This document shows, piece by piece, positions 22,681 through 32,043 of a DNA stretch of 64,000 nt. Under the pieces are notes generated by a model that worked only from the letters and a program-made list of their open reading frames with translations, had not been told where the DNA came from and ran no database searches. This DNA is from Volvariella volvacea V23 (taxonomy: Eukaryota > Basidiomycota > Agaricomycetes > Agaricales > Pluteaceae). A program made the position numbers and the translations under genes. Position 1 is the stretch's first letter. Every line of letters begins with the position of its first letter. Location of the stretch: the NCBI GenBank assembly GCA_000349905.1, contig KB722740.1:597133-661132 (forward strand), written 5' to 3'.

Positions 22681-23580
22681 ATGCTTGCTCGTCTTACACG
22701 GCTTTCTCTACGTCGGTGCCTCCACACCCAATCAACTCAGCCCATTTCACATGCTCGTTTTAACCGCGTTGGACTGGGATTTGCCGCCGGTGTTGTCACA
22801 AGTTATTTCGCATGGCGTATGACCTCCGACCATAACCGGATAGCATTGGATAGTAGTGCACCTTTACCTGGTATGTGGAAGCTTTACATATAGTGATTAT
22901 CTCACAGACAAATTTATAGCACCTGCTTCACCTTCACGAAAATCAACCCAAGCAAATGCTCCTCCTGCGCCTTCTACACCCTCGAGCAAAGAGAGCGCCC
23001 TAGAACCTGTTGCACTACATCCACAAGCAAGCACGGAAACCTCAACCGATACATCATCGCCCAATGAGTCTCCAATAGCCAGCGAAGGGAGCGGTACACC
23101 ACCGGAGGAAGGAGACAGTCACGGCAGCAATTCTGCAGCATACAATCCCATTACTGGAGAAATAAACTGGGATTGTCCTTGCCTAGGCGGAATGGCCCAT
23201 GGTCCTTGCGGTCAGGAATTCCGAGAAGCATTCTCGTGTTTCGTATACTCGGAGGACGAGCCCAAAGGAATTAATTGCGTAGACAAGTTCAAAGCCATGC
23301 AAGACTGCTTTAGAGCTCATCCTGACGTTTATGCTGATGGTATTTTGTTCTCATTATGTCCGCAACAATGACATGCTGATCCCATATAGAAATAATGGAC
23401 GATGAAGATGAGGAAGCCCCAGCGGCACCTACGGATACCAATGCTTTGGATGAATCTGCGTCCAACGTACCCCCAACCGAACAGCGTGAAGGACCTACGA
23501 AGACCGAAAAGACACACAAAAAGCCCAAGCGAGAGCAAGCTCCTACATCAGCTTCATCGCCGGAACCCGTGCAAGCATAG
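22681..23580 (+). CDS. MIA40: Mitochondrial intermembrane space import receptor MIA40
   Basis: Oxidoreductase that imports and oxidises cysteine-rich proteins in the mitochondrial intermembrane space, working with Erv1. Three exons (22681-22870, 22920-23339, 23390-23580) give 266 aa. The N-terminus has a basic presequence ([17 protein letters not shown]) and one membrane helix ([16 protein letters not shown]), as in fungal, membrane-anchored Mia40. A Pro/Ser-rich linker follows. The redox CPC motif lies in WDCPCLGG near 23174-23182, and the twin CX9C helices are [11 protein letters not shown] and [11 protein letters not shown]. An acidic and then basic tail closes the protein. A 49-nt first intron (acceptor at 22919) is preferred over a 37-nt alternative. 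Convergent with MCM2, 126 bp between stops. Confidence 0.94.
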
Positions 23581-23706
23581 ACTTGTATTAGTTTGTTTTA
23601 TGTACTTAATATATTCACATAATGCTATAGACCCTTCCCCAGCTCTGGCACATGTTGGCAAAAATTCAATACCTAATGATATAAAATGGTATACGGTATA
23701 CCCCCA

Positions 23707-26700
23707 TTACGAGCTATCGGCAAATTGCTTCTCGATAACACCGTCCTTGGTTTTATAGCCATTGGCTGCAAAGACCTTGGATCGGAGGAACAGCGCAATG
23801 TCATATATTTCGTGCTCCTTGGCCTGAAAGATGGTGCGTATAAGCATTCATTCAGAGTAAAGCGGGCTTATCCTAACCTGTTCCTCCAGCTCTGATACTT
23901 TGACAGTAATGAGTTGGGGTTGCTCATGCCGTTGCAACTGATATACCCTGGCCTTGTCCTTGACTAGACCACCAAGTAAAAAGGCCAACAATTCTTCGTG
24001 GTCCTTGGACTGAGTCAAGTACTTTCGGAAACCCTGTTAAGGATGAATTATTACTACTAGCACCACACGCTGCCAACCAAAAGCAGCACTCACCCTTTGT
24101 AATGTTTTCTTGATACTCATCTTTTGAGCACTTATGAAGCTCCCTACAGCAACTTCAATGGCCAGATCTACGTCGTCTGATCTGACATATTCTCGAAGCG
24201 CCATCTTCGCGCTAGCCTCTGCCATTCGAATCATACTCTCCAAGTGCCGAACAGTAATAGGATACGAGCCGGTTGCCATTGACTCTCGTCGAAGATCAGC
24301 AAACAATCGTTCGAGTTTGGCTTGGTCCAATGCATACAGCTTGGGTTGTATCTTCTCCCGTGCGTACATGATGTACTTGCGGAGAATGTCTTGAGGGATT
24401 ATCTAGAAGCATGTTACAATAAACTCATTATGGCCCAACCGATCACTTACATCTGCATCCAAAGTTGTTCCGACATTCATCTCATCCGTTTCCTGATCAA
24501 ATTTAGGATGGCTCCTCAAATGGCTTCCAACCACAAACTTTGCGAGCAACTCGTCAGCCACAGGATCCACCGTATCTTTGACCACACAAAGAACGTCAAA
24601 TCGCGAAAGGATAGGTTCAGTCAATTCTACATTCTGCTGGAATGGTATTGTAGGGTTGTAACGTCCTCGTATTGGATTGGCAGCAGCGATGATAGCGCAA
24701 CGAGCTTGGAGAGTGGTAACGATTCCTGCCTTTGAGATGGAAATAGATTGCTGTTCCATAGCCTCGTGTATAGACGTCCGGTCTGCATCGTTCATCTTGT
24801 CAAACTCGTCAATGAGACAAACACCCTTATCAGCAAGCACCAGTGCTCCTCCTTCCAAAGTCCATTCTCGAGTAATGGGGTCTTTCCGTACGCTCGCCGT
24901 CAAACCAACAGCTGAAGCGCCTTGACCAGTGGCAAAAACAGAGCGATGTGCGGTCTTCTCGACATATTTCAGGAATTGCGACTTGGCGGTACCCGGATCT
25001 CCCAATAATAAAACGTTGATATCTCCTCGAAGTCGGTGTTTACCCTGCGGGTCTTTGGGAACCCCACCAAACAATGAAAGCGCAATAGCAGTCTTGATAT
25101 CCTCGTGGCCATATATTGAGGGTGCAATAGACTTGACGATTCGCTTGCGGATGCGTTCATCCCGCGCTAGCCGATGAATTTCTTTTTCATCCTCCTCGGT
25201 CAATCGGAAAGCAGCAAAGAAATCTTGCTTTTTGTTGATGTGATTAGCCTCAATGACTGTAGAAAAGACGGGAAAACCATTTTTGGAATTCAGCGAAGCA
25301 TCAAAATTATTTAGATAGATGCCAGTGACTTCCTATACGGGGGTTAGATACGGCTATGGATAGCTTGAAGAGACGAAACCTACAATCTCATCTCCCGGCT
25401 TTGCGATATCAATCAAGTCGCGAAGTAAGATCACTTCACGATGTCGAGGCAACCGGCCGGCTGGGACTGTCCCAGGCGATTCTTGCAGTGTCATTTTTTG
25501 GTAGTTGCGGTATACTGTCTGTTGCGGGTTTGAACGCGTTAGCGAAGTTCAGTGTTTCGTATCCAAGAAGCATCTAACCTGTTCAGAGTTGACTTCGAAT
25601 GGTCCTTTACTCTCGCAGTTCGCGCAATAACTAATCTTGACTTCTTTCGTCGCGTCCTGGTAGAAGGGACCGAGAACGGCTTGACACTTTTTGCACGTGA
25701 ATCTTACATATTCAAGTTGAGGGAAAACACCACTGCGACGCGTTACTACTCCCGAAACGCGAACGAGGTTGTTGAGGTGAACCCTGCGGAGGTCGCGCAA
25801 AGACAGGTTAAGAGGTAAATCAGAAATTCGAACGTGGACCTCGGAATGGATACGCGTATAGGACGGGTAGTACACGAGAATGGCTCTCAGTGCTACTTCA
25901 TCGAAAATTTCTAACATAGCAGATGGCGAATTTGTCAGAAAATATGCCAGAATAGGCTTTGATAGAGCAAGATGTAGGTATGAAACCTCCAGGGATTCGG
26001 AATTCGCTGGACAACGCTCAGTGCTACTGACTCGTAGATGCACGAACGATGCTTACTTTCACCCAAGTTTCGTATTCTTTGGCCATACACAGACGCGCCA
26101 GCTTCATCAACATAGGTCATTAAAAAGTGTCGGAAGTGTTTAGCGATAGATCTCCTAACGCGGTCGTTGGCGATCCACTCGACAATGGATTTTGCCTTTA
26201 TGTCTCCTAGTTGCTCCAATGGCAACTCCTGTGACGGTGTATTAATTCTTGCTGCTAGCACCTACTGAAATGCAACCCACATCTTCAACACCTTCAAGGT
26301 CATCAATATCGCGTCGCTCATCATATTGCCTTCTCGTTCGCGTCTTCATGCGAGATAGGCCCATCTCGTCATCAAAATCGAAGTCGTCATCTTGACCATC
26401 GATCCCAAGGAAAGCTGGGGCACGACTACGCCTGGCAGCACGAGCACCCCGCCTTCCGGTACGCTCCAATCGGTCCCTACGAGCCATGTCGGCCTCGGCA
26501 GCACGACGCGCCTCAGGGGTAATTTCATCATGGTCTTCAGCATCGTCGAGCCCAGTGTCAGAATAATGGTCTAGTAGTTCATTGGGTGCATAATCCCTAT
26601 AGCATACAAAGATTTAGCCCAGGTCCATAAATGACTTGAACGAGTGTGTTGCCTTTCAAGGTTTTGGGCAAAGAGATCTTCGCCTTCCTCATCCTCTTCA

Positions 26701-26921
26701 ATATCCGGATCACCTTCAGCATCTTCGTCATCTACATCCGGGATTACATTCCGCTCGTCGGCGCTGTCATCGAGATCAGATTCAAAGGGCACCGGGGATG
26801 AAGGGGGTAAGGATGATGGTTGGGAGCTCCTACGAGCTAAGGCTGGTCTCGCAGATGGTGAAGATTCTGCAGGTGGAGAGGAGGATCTCTGGCGTTTAGT
26901 AATTCGACGCGGTGTGGCCAT
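23707..26921 (-). CDS. MCM2: MCM2 replicative helicase subunit
   Basis: Subunit of the MCM2-7 helicase loaded at replication origins. Many exons. The N-terminus (26921 down to about 26570) is Ser/Pro-rich and acidic, typical of MCM2, followed by the MCM2-specific block [14 protein letters not shown] near 26560. A zinc-finger pattern CKKC...CANC occurs near 25600-25690. The AAA+ core shows Walker [14 protein letters not shown] (near 25000), [10 protein letters not shown], Walker [13 protein letters not shown] (near 24820) and the arginine finger LSRFD (near 24590). The C-terminal winged-helix region includes [14 protein letters not shown] and ends at TAA 23707-23709 after two further exons. 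ATG 26921 starts an MCM2-like basic N-terminus. The acidic N-terminal region in other species binds histones and is phosphorylated by Cdc7. Confidence 0.95.
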
Positions 26922-27100
26922 CTTGTAGTCGTGGAGAGAAAGACGCGACGCGATAATTTAGATCACCACGAACTGCCTAAACAAATCCAAATTCCCTAGC
27001 ACCCAAAATTGTCCCGGCCATCGGCGATCGAAACGAACTCGATCCATCTGGCAAGGCCGTCGATCGGAAGTAACAAAGGAGTCAGAAAATTAAAGTGGAC

Positions 27101-27105
27101 AAAAA
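27101..27105 (-). terminator. Pol III T-run terminator of tRNA-Gly
   Basis: A run of five T on the minus strand begins six bases after the tRNA 3' end, as expected for RNA polymerase III termination. Confidence 0.7.
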
Positions 27106-27110
27106 CATCT

Positions 27111-27191
27111 GCATTAAGGGGGAATCGAACCCCCGGCGGGTCGAGCATTGGCTCATGGCAACGACCCAGGTTACCACTACCCCATTAATGC
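27111..27191 (-). tRNA. tRNA-Gly(GCC) with an 11-nt intron
   Basis: The acceptor stem GCATTAA pairs with TTAATGC. The D-arm GGGT...ACCT closes with one G-U pair. The anticodon stem is GGTCG/CGACC, and the T-arm is GGGGG-TTCGATT-CCCCC with a good B box. The anticodon GCC lies at 27157-27159. Eleven extra bases at 27145-27155 lie just 3' of position 37, the canonical site of nuclear tRNA introns. A TATATAATA element lies upstream on the minus strand near 27220-27230. The acceptor sequence resembles other eukaryotic tRNA-Gly genes. Confidence 0.92.
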
Positions 27192-27384
27192 TTGACGAAA
27201 ATGATGATTGTTTGTCTATTATATACTGTATGAACCTTCAATTTCTCAATCTACTATATAATAAACTCTAGTTTATGCCAGCAGGTTGTGTCGGAGGTGC
27301 TTGTTGAGAAAGAGGTTTTGGGAAGCCGACCAAGGGCTCCCTGCCTTGCTCTGAGTAAAGAGTCCGGAGCTTTAATCCAATCAC

Positions 27385-27773
27385 TCACTCTCGAAGGTCC
27401 CAAACATCTTCACTGTTCTTACCCATACGTCGGTGTGCCCACCACTCCGCCCGGCGGCGGATCCAAGCATCCCTACGTTCCTCGGGGTGTTGGGACTTGA
27501 TGCTCAGGCAAAACTTGAACTCCTCCATCTTTGGACTGCAGTCTGGTCGCTCCCCATACCTATACAACGACTTAATTTGGTTGCGTATTACTGTAAATTG
27601 ACCATAAGAGGGGAAACGAAAGGAGGATGAGCCCACGCACCACTGCATGATATAAAATCGTCAAAAAGACTTATACAACTTGGGATATCATCTGGAGTAG
27701 GATGAGCTATACGCAAGCGAGCCTCTTCTTGCTTGACGAGCTTCTCGAAGTGAGTGTCTGAGGGAGAGGTCAT
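27385..27773 (-). CDS. DUF3128 (EMI1-like) small cysteine protein
   Basis: 112 aa from two exons (27641-27773 and 27385-27590). The core SLFDDFISCS, then LYRYGERPDC and EEFKFCLSIK, matches the DUF3128 family that includes yeast Emi1, small proteins with conserved cysteines and a Tyr-Arg-Tyr-Gly block. The C-terminus is rich in Arg and Trp (RRRAEWWAHRRMG). The yeast protein is needed for full transcription of an early meiotic gene and has a mitochondrial link; its molecular role is unclear. Start at ATG 27773; an upstream extension lacks support. Divergent from the esterase gene, 238 bp apart. Confidence 0.8.
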
Positions 27774-28011
27774 TGTACAAACAAGTACACTCAAATTTGA
27801 GCGTTCCTCCAGCGAGCCGCGGTGAATGAGCTCGGAATCAAATTTGCGTGCTGTTGCGAGCAGTGAGAGCTAGGTATCGCCCTTTCCAACGACGAGACTA
27901 TACATGGCGCTCGGTTTCCAGTGTTTTCTTTGCCAATCACACCAAATATTGTACGTGTTCGGGTCGCGTCATTGGTGACAAGTTCGAATACCATCCAACT
28001 ACCAACATTCT

Positions 28012-29332
28012 ATGGCTACCCTTGGACGCCGTCAACCGTTTCGAACAATTTATCTGACATACCAAGCCCTGGCTACCTTGTTTTTTTGGACTCCCGTATG
28101 GCTCTTATTTGCGCTCCCAAGGTGTGTATCTAACGTCCCAACCGAAACTCGATTACAATTGAACTGCATAGATCGTGGCGGCCTCGTCATTCATGGGAGG
28201 TTAGAAGAGTTTATTGGCTCAGGTTCCTTCGCCACCTCCAATGGATAACACATAGGTGTGTCAAGTTTCCCGAATCGTATCCACACTTTTTCATTCCAAC
28301 GACATCAGGGCTGGCCCCATTATCGTCTCCCCCAATCACCTTGCTATAACTCCCGGACTAGGTTTCGATGCAGTTTGGGTGGAGCCCGTACCTGAACTCG
28401 TCACAGGGGATCTCAAGAAATGGGCTGCAATCTCATCCGTTGAACCGATACATATTCCCGGTTACTGGCTGTTCAAACAGGGCTCTTCTATCACCCTCGA
28501 TACACCTCCTCTTCCTGGCGAAAAAGTCATTTTAGCACTGCACGGTGGAGCTTACATACGCCTGTCTGCCCACCCCTCAGATCCAACGGCAGCCATTGCT
28601 CGCGGTCTTTTGAAGCACGTCGGAGCCGTGCAACGGGTGTTCTCTGTCGAATATCGTTTATCCTCAACCAAACCGGACGTTGTAGCTAACCCATTTCCGG
28701 CCGCACTTCTCGATGCCTTGGCAGCTTATAGCTATCTCGTGTCAGACGTCGGCTTTTCGCCTTCCGATGTCATAATTGAAGGCGATTCTGCCGGGGGAAA
28801 TCTTGCTCACGCACTCACGCGTTATCTCGTAGAACACCAAGGTACACCTGGTCTTCCGGCGCCACCTTCCGCCCTGCTACTACTCTCCCCATGGGTCGAC
28901 ATTGGTGTTTCGCATGATACCCCCAAATCATCCGCCATTGTGAATGCTCATACTGATTATATCAGTATAATGGATAAGGGCGTTCATTATGCTAGGGATG
29001 CCTTCTTAGGACCACATGGGATGAAAGGGGCAGAAATAAACAAGTATATCTCGCCGGCCTCCTTGAGCCCTTCCATGAGCATCAGCTTTATTGGTTTCCC
29101 TCGAACATTCATTGTCAGCGGAGGTGCTGAGGTACTTGTGGATCAAATTAGAACCTTCAGAGAAAGGATGATCAGAGACTTGGGGGAAGGAAACGGGACA
29201 AGCACCGATGAGGGAAAAGTCCGGTATTACGAGGCACCTGACGCTGTTCATGACTACCTCGTTTTCCGTTGGCACGAGCCAGAAAGGGGTGATACGTTGT
29301 GTGAGATCGCACGATGGATTGCTGCCGTATGA
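28012..29332 (+). CDS. HSL-family alpha/beta-hydrolase (membrane-anchored esterase/lipase)
   Basis: 404 aa from three exons: 28012-28121, a 28-nt microexon 28172-28199, and 28256-29332. An N-terminal hydrophobic segment (YQALATLFFWTPVWLLFALP) suggests an ER or lipid-droplet anchor. The hormone-sensitive-lipase signature is complete: oxyanion LALHGGAYIR, nucleophile elbow IEGDSAGGNLAHAL, and probable catalytic Asp and His in AEVLVDQIR and APDAVHDYLV. These enzymes hydrolyse short acyl or steryl esters; the substrate cannot be named here. The microexon encodes the SWRPRHSWE block that links anchor and catalytic domain. Convergent with the FNT gene, 76 bp between stops. Confidence 0.88.
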
Positions 29333-29408
29333 AAAGAGTAGAAGAATTCCCGGGATGTCATGTTCATTAATTGTAATGTAGCCAAAGTGTCATTACATGT
29401 GTGGGACT

Positions 29409-30940
29409 CTACTGGATTTTGACCTCTGTCCTGCTGCTCGCATTTGATGATGTTCCATTCTCAATGTCACGTAGGCCTCGAGCGTTATAGTCACGCAGGT
29501 ACATATATGTGGCAGGTAGTGCGACGAACAAAGCTCCGACAATGTTGCCGAGAAGAGCCGCAATGAGCGACCTATCCATGGATGAGCTCCTGAAGTTGAG
29601 AACTGCTATGCGGAACTCACTTGCGAATATATCCGGCAGCTGTCAACTGGCATGGAAGAAAACTGTCAGCCGCAGAGCAACCGCACAATACAATTCTATA
29701 CTTACATCGGCACCAAACATAATGCCCAGTGGGACAGAGAACATGTTGGCTATTACTTGTGGGACATTAGAACTAGAAGCAGCTTAAACATTACAACCGA
29801 GATTCCTCACCATGGTCGTATCCTGCGGCCACAAAAATCTAATGATATTATTTATAAGTAGACTCTCGGAATAGAGAAGAATGCTTACCCATATGGGAAT
29901 CCATATCGCAAAGATCTGAGGGAAGGTTTGGGAAAGGTCAGGTGTTAATTTATCTGCCACTGAGATTCTGCACCTTTGAGATAGTTTCTTTGGCACCCGT
30001 TGCTTGCTTGAGCGAGCGCAGCATGTGAGTAGAGAAGCCGACGGACTAAGGAGTCTGTAGTGCTTACCCAAATTGCAACTGACACGAGCCAGTTACAGCC
30101 AATACCCCGTAAGAAGATCTGGTGCCATCGGGGGTCTGCCGCTTTATGCCTATAGGGAGTACGGGATAAGGAGTTGTTCCTATCCACGGAAAATGTACGT
30201 ACATTGCAAAGGTCCTGATAGCTGTCGCATATGGTTCCGCTGAGACGATTCCGCTATCTATAATAGGTATCAATTGTGTAATGTGCTTGTAGTGGGCGAT
30301 AAAGTACGTACAACGTACAAGTATCGCAGCAAAGAAGAGGCTTCCTGTAAGGTTACCGAAGAACACTGGAAACGAAACGATAGCAAGGAATATACTATCA
30401 TAACACAACCTGACAATTTGACTCACCGATAATCCAATTAACTGGCAGGCTCCACCATGGTAGGGCTCTCTTGAGGCATGCCATCGGGAAGGTCTGGGCA
30501 CATGATAAGTACAAGACGGTGTCACGATTATGCTATTCACCATCATATTACTCGTCAGGAGTTCTAGGCCTTGGAGTACAATCCTGCCCCATTGGTAAGT
30601 GAGCATTGAGGAAAGTCGACATAAGCTCGTCTTTACATCACCAAGCCGACGGGGAACACGAAACCTGATAGAACTTTTGTAAGACCAGGGTTAGATTGTG
30701 TCAATCCCGTGGAACCGCCTGACACTAGCTCAGACAGTAATCCGCCAAAGGACAACATGGCGCCAGCTATGAACTGCATTTATCTCGTCAATTTATATGA
30801 ATTTATTTACTGAACTCTGGACGACTTACGGCCTTCATGAACGTATTCTCGTAGCGATCATTGTGCTTTTTAACGGCTATCTGGACAAGAAAAACAGCAA
30901 CCTCCTCCGGCTTGAGCGTACTCGGGCTGGGTGTGGGCAT
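29409..30940 (-). CDS. Formate/nitrite transporter (FNT family)
   Basis: Pentameric plasma-membrane channel/transporter for nitrite, formate or related small anions. At least seven exons. In order: KPEEVAVFLVQIAVKKHNDR, FIAGAMLSFGGLLSELVSGG, SNPGLTKVLSGFVFPVGLVM, LQGLELLTSNMM, ACLKRALPWWSLPVNWII, VFFGNLTGSLFFAAIL, NWLVSVAIW, FAIWIPIW, ANMFSVPLGIMFGADVS, and last AALLGNIVGALFVALP. These match the six-helix FNT fold including the GLELLTSNMM and GNLTG motifs. Start ATG 30940 is the best upstream choice; an additional 5' exon cannot be ruled out. A fungal relative imports nitrite. Three AGATAA sites lie within about 340 bp upstream. Confidence 0.88.
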
Positions 30941-32043
30941 GCCGACGTAAGTGACGATATTACTGGGTTACCCGAGCGTTCAGGAGAGGTCAGGAAGGAA
31001 GTTCAAGACGGCCCGTAAGCAAATCAAGGATTGTTGTTCCATACCTGTTCCTTTTGTATAAGTATATAGATAACTCGGTGTAAACTCCCAGCCCCGGTCA
31101 AAACCTCGGCCAGCAAGGGCGAAACTCCAATTAGAATAATCTATTGTGTGAGTTGGAGCTAGAAGCCCTGGGGTTGATTGCACTTCTGTGCACATCAAGG
31201 GCGAAATGTCCCAGTGGATAGCAAGATAAGTTGGGCCGTTAGAATAAATAGAACGCAGTATTTACCGGATCGAGATAAAATGGAGAAAAAAGCAGGAAAT
31301 TTGCCGATCCTGTGTTTTCTCTTCGTCAGGCCACATTGTCCTTGGCATTGACTCGATCCCGTACTCGGCACCCAATACCAGATTAAAAGTACTTGACTCT
31401 TAGTAGTCGACTAAGTGGGCTGGTCAACCATGAATGTTGCTGAACCCACATCGTTGGTTGATCAGATGTCCGTATCGTAATGATGCCGAAGTGCGTGTGG
31501 CCAACCACGAACGAAATGCTGTTCATCAGGCAAGTCGACAACACCCAGTTATTTTTGGAGCTTTCACACTGACACGTATGTGGGGTGTTGACATTTGTAC
31601 CACTTCGCGTTCCCCGCATGAACAAAGCTATTTTTAAAGTGGTTAAACAAACTACCGATACATGTAGGATCCTACCTATCAGTTGCTTGTCATGTAATCG
31701 ACTTCTCCACGGGTCCTGCGTATTGAACAGATGCAAGGACATTGTGATCACAAGGGCAAGATGGCCATCACGTCCAAATCTGAGGTCAAGTTTACTGAGG
31801 CGTTAGTACCCTAATTGAAGTTTCTCAAGCCCTGTTAGTCATTGCTAGGCATTCTATGACGCTCTGCCCGAACAACCTTCGAGGGTCTAGTTGCTCTCCG
31901 TATACTCCGAGGCAAACAATCGGTTGTTGAGTAAAAAGAATCGCATTAAACTTAAGCTTTAGTACTACGCAAGCCACGACATATACATATGCATTAAACA
32001 GCGGCGCTGGGAATTTAAAGACAACGGTATTGTCAACTTTCAG
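30941..32043. other. Upstream region of the FNT gene
   Basis: An 1103-bp stretch without a credible coding frame. It holds the FNT promoter and the 3' flank of the Mei2-like gene. AGATAA, a match to the GATA-factor core HGATAR, occurs at 31068-31073, 31224-31229 and 31273-31278. Confidence 0.45.
31068..31278. promoter_or_regulatory. Three AGATAA (GATA-factor type) sites
   Basis: The sites lie at 31068, 31224 and 31273, upstream of the formate/nitrite transporter. HGATAR is the binding core of fungal AreA/Nit2-type nitrogen regulators. Three six-base matches in 340 bp could be chance, so this is suggestive only. Confidence 0.3.
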
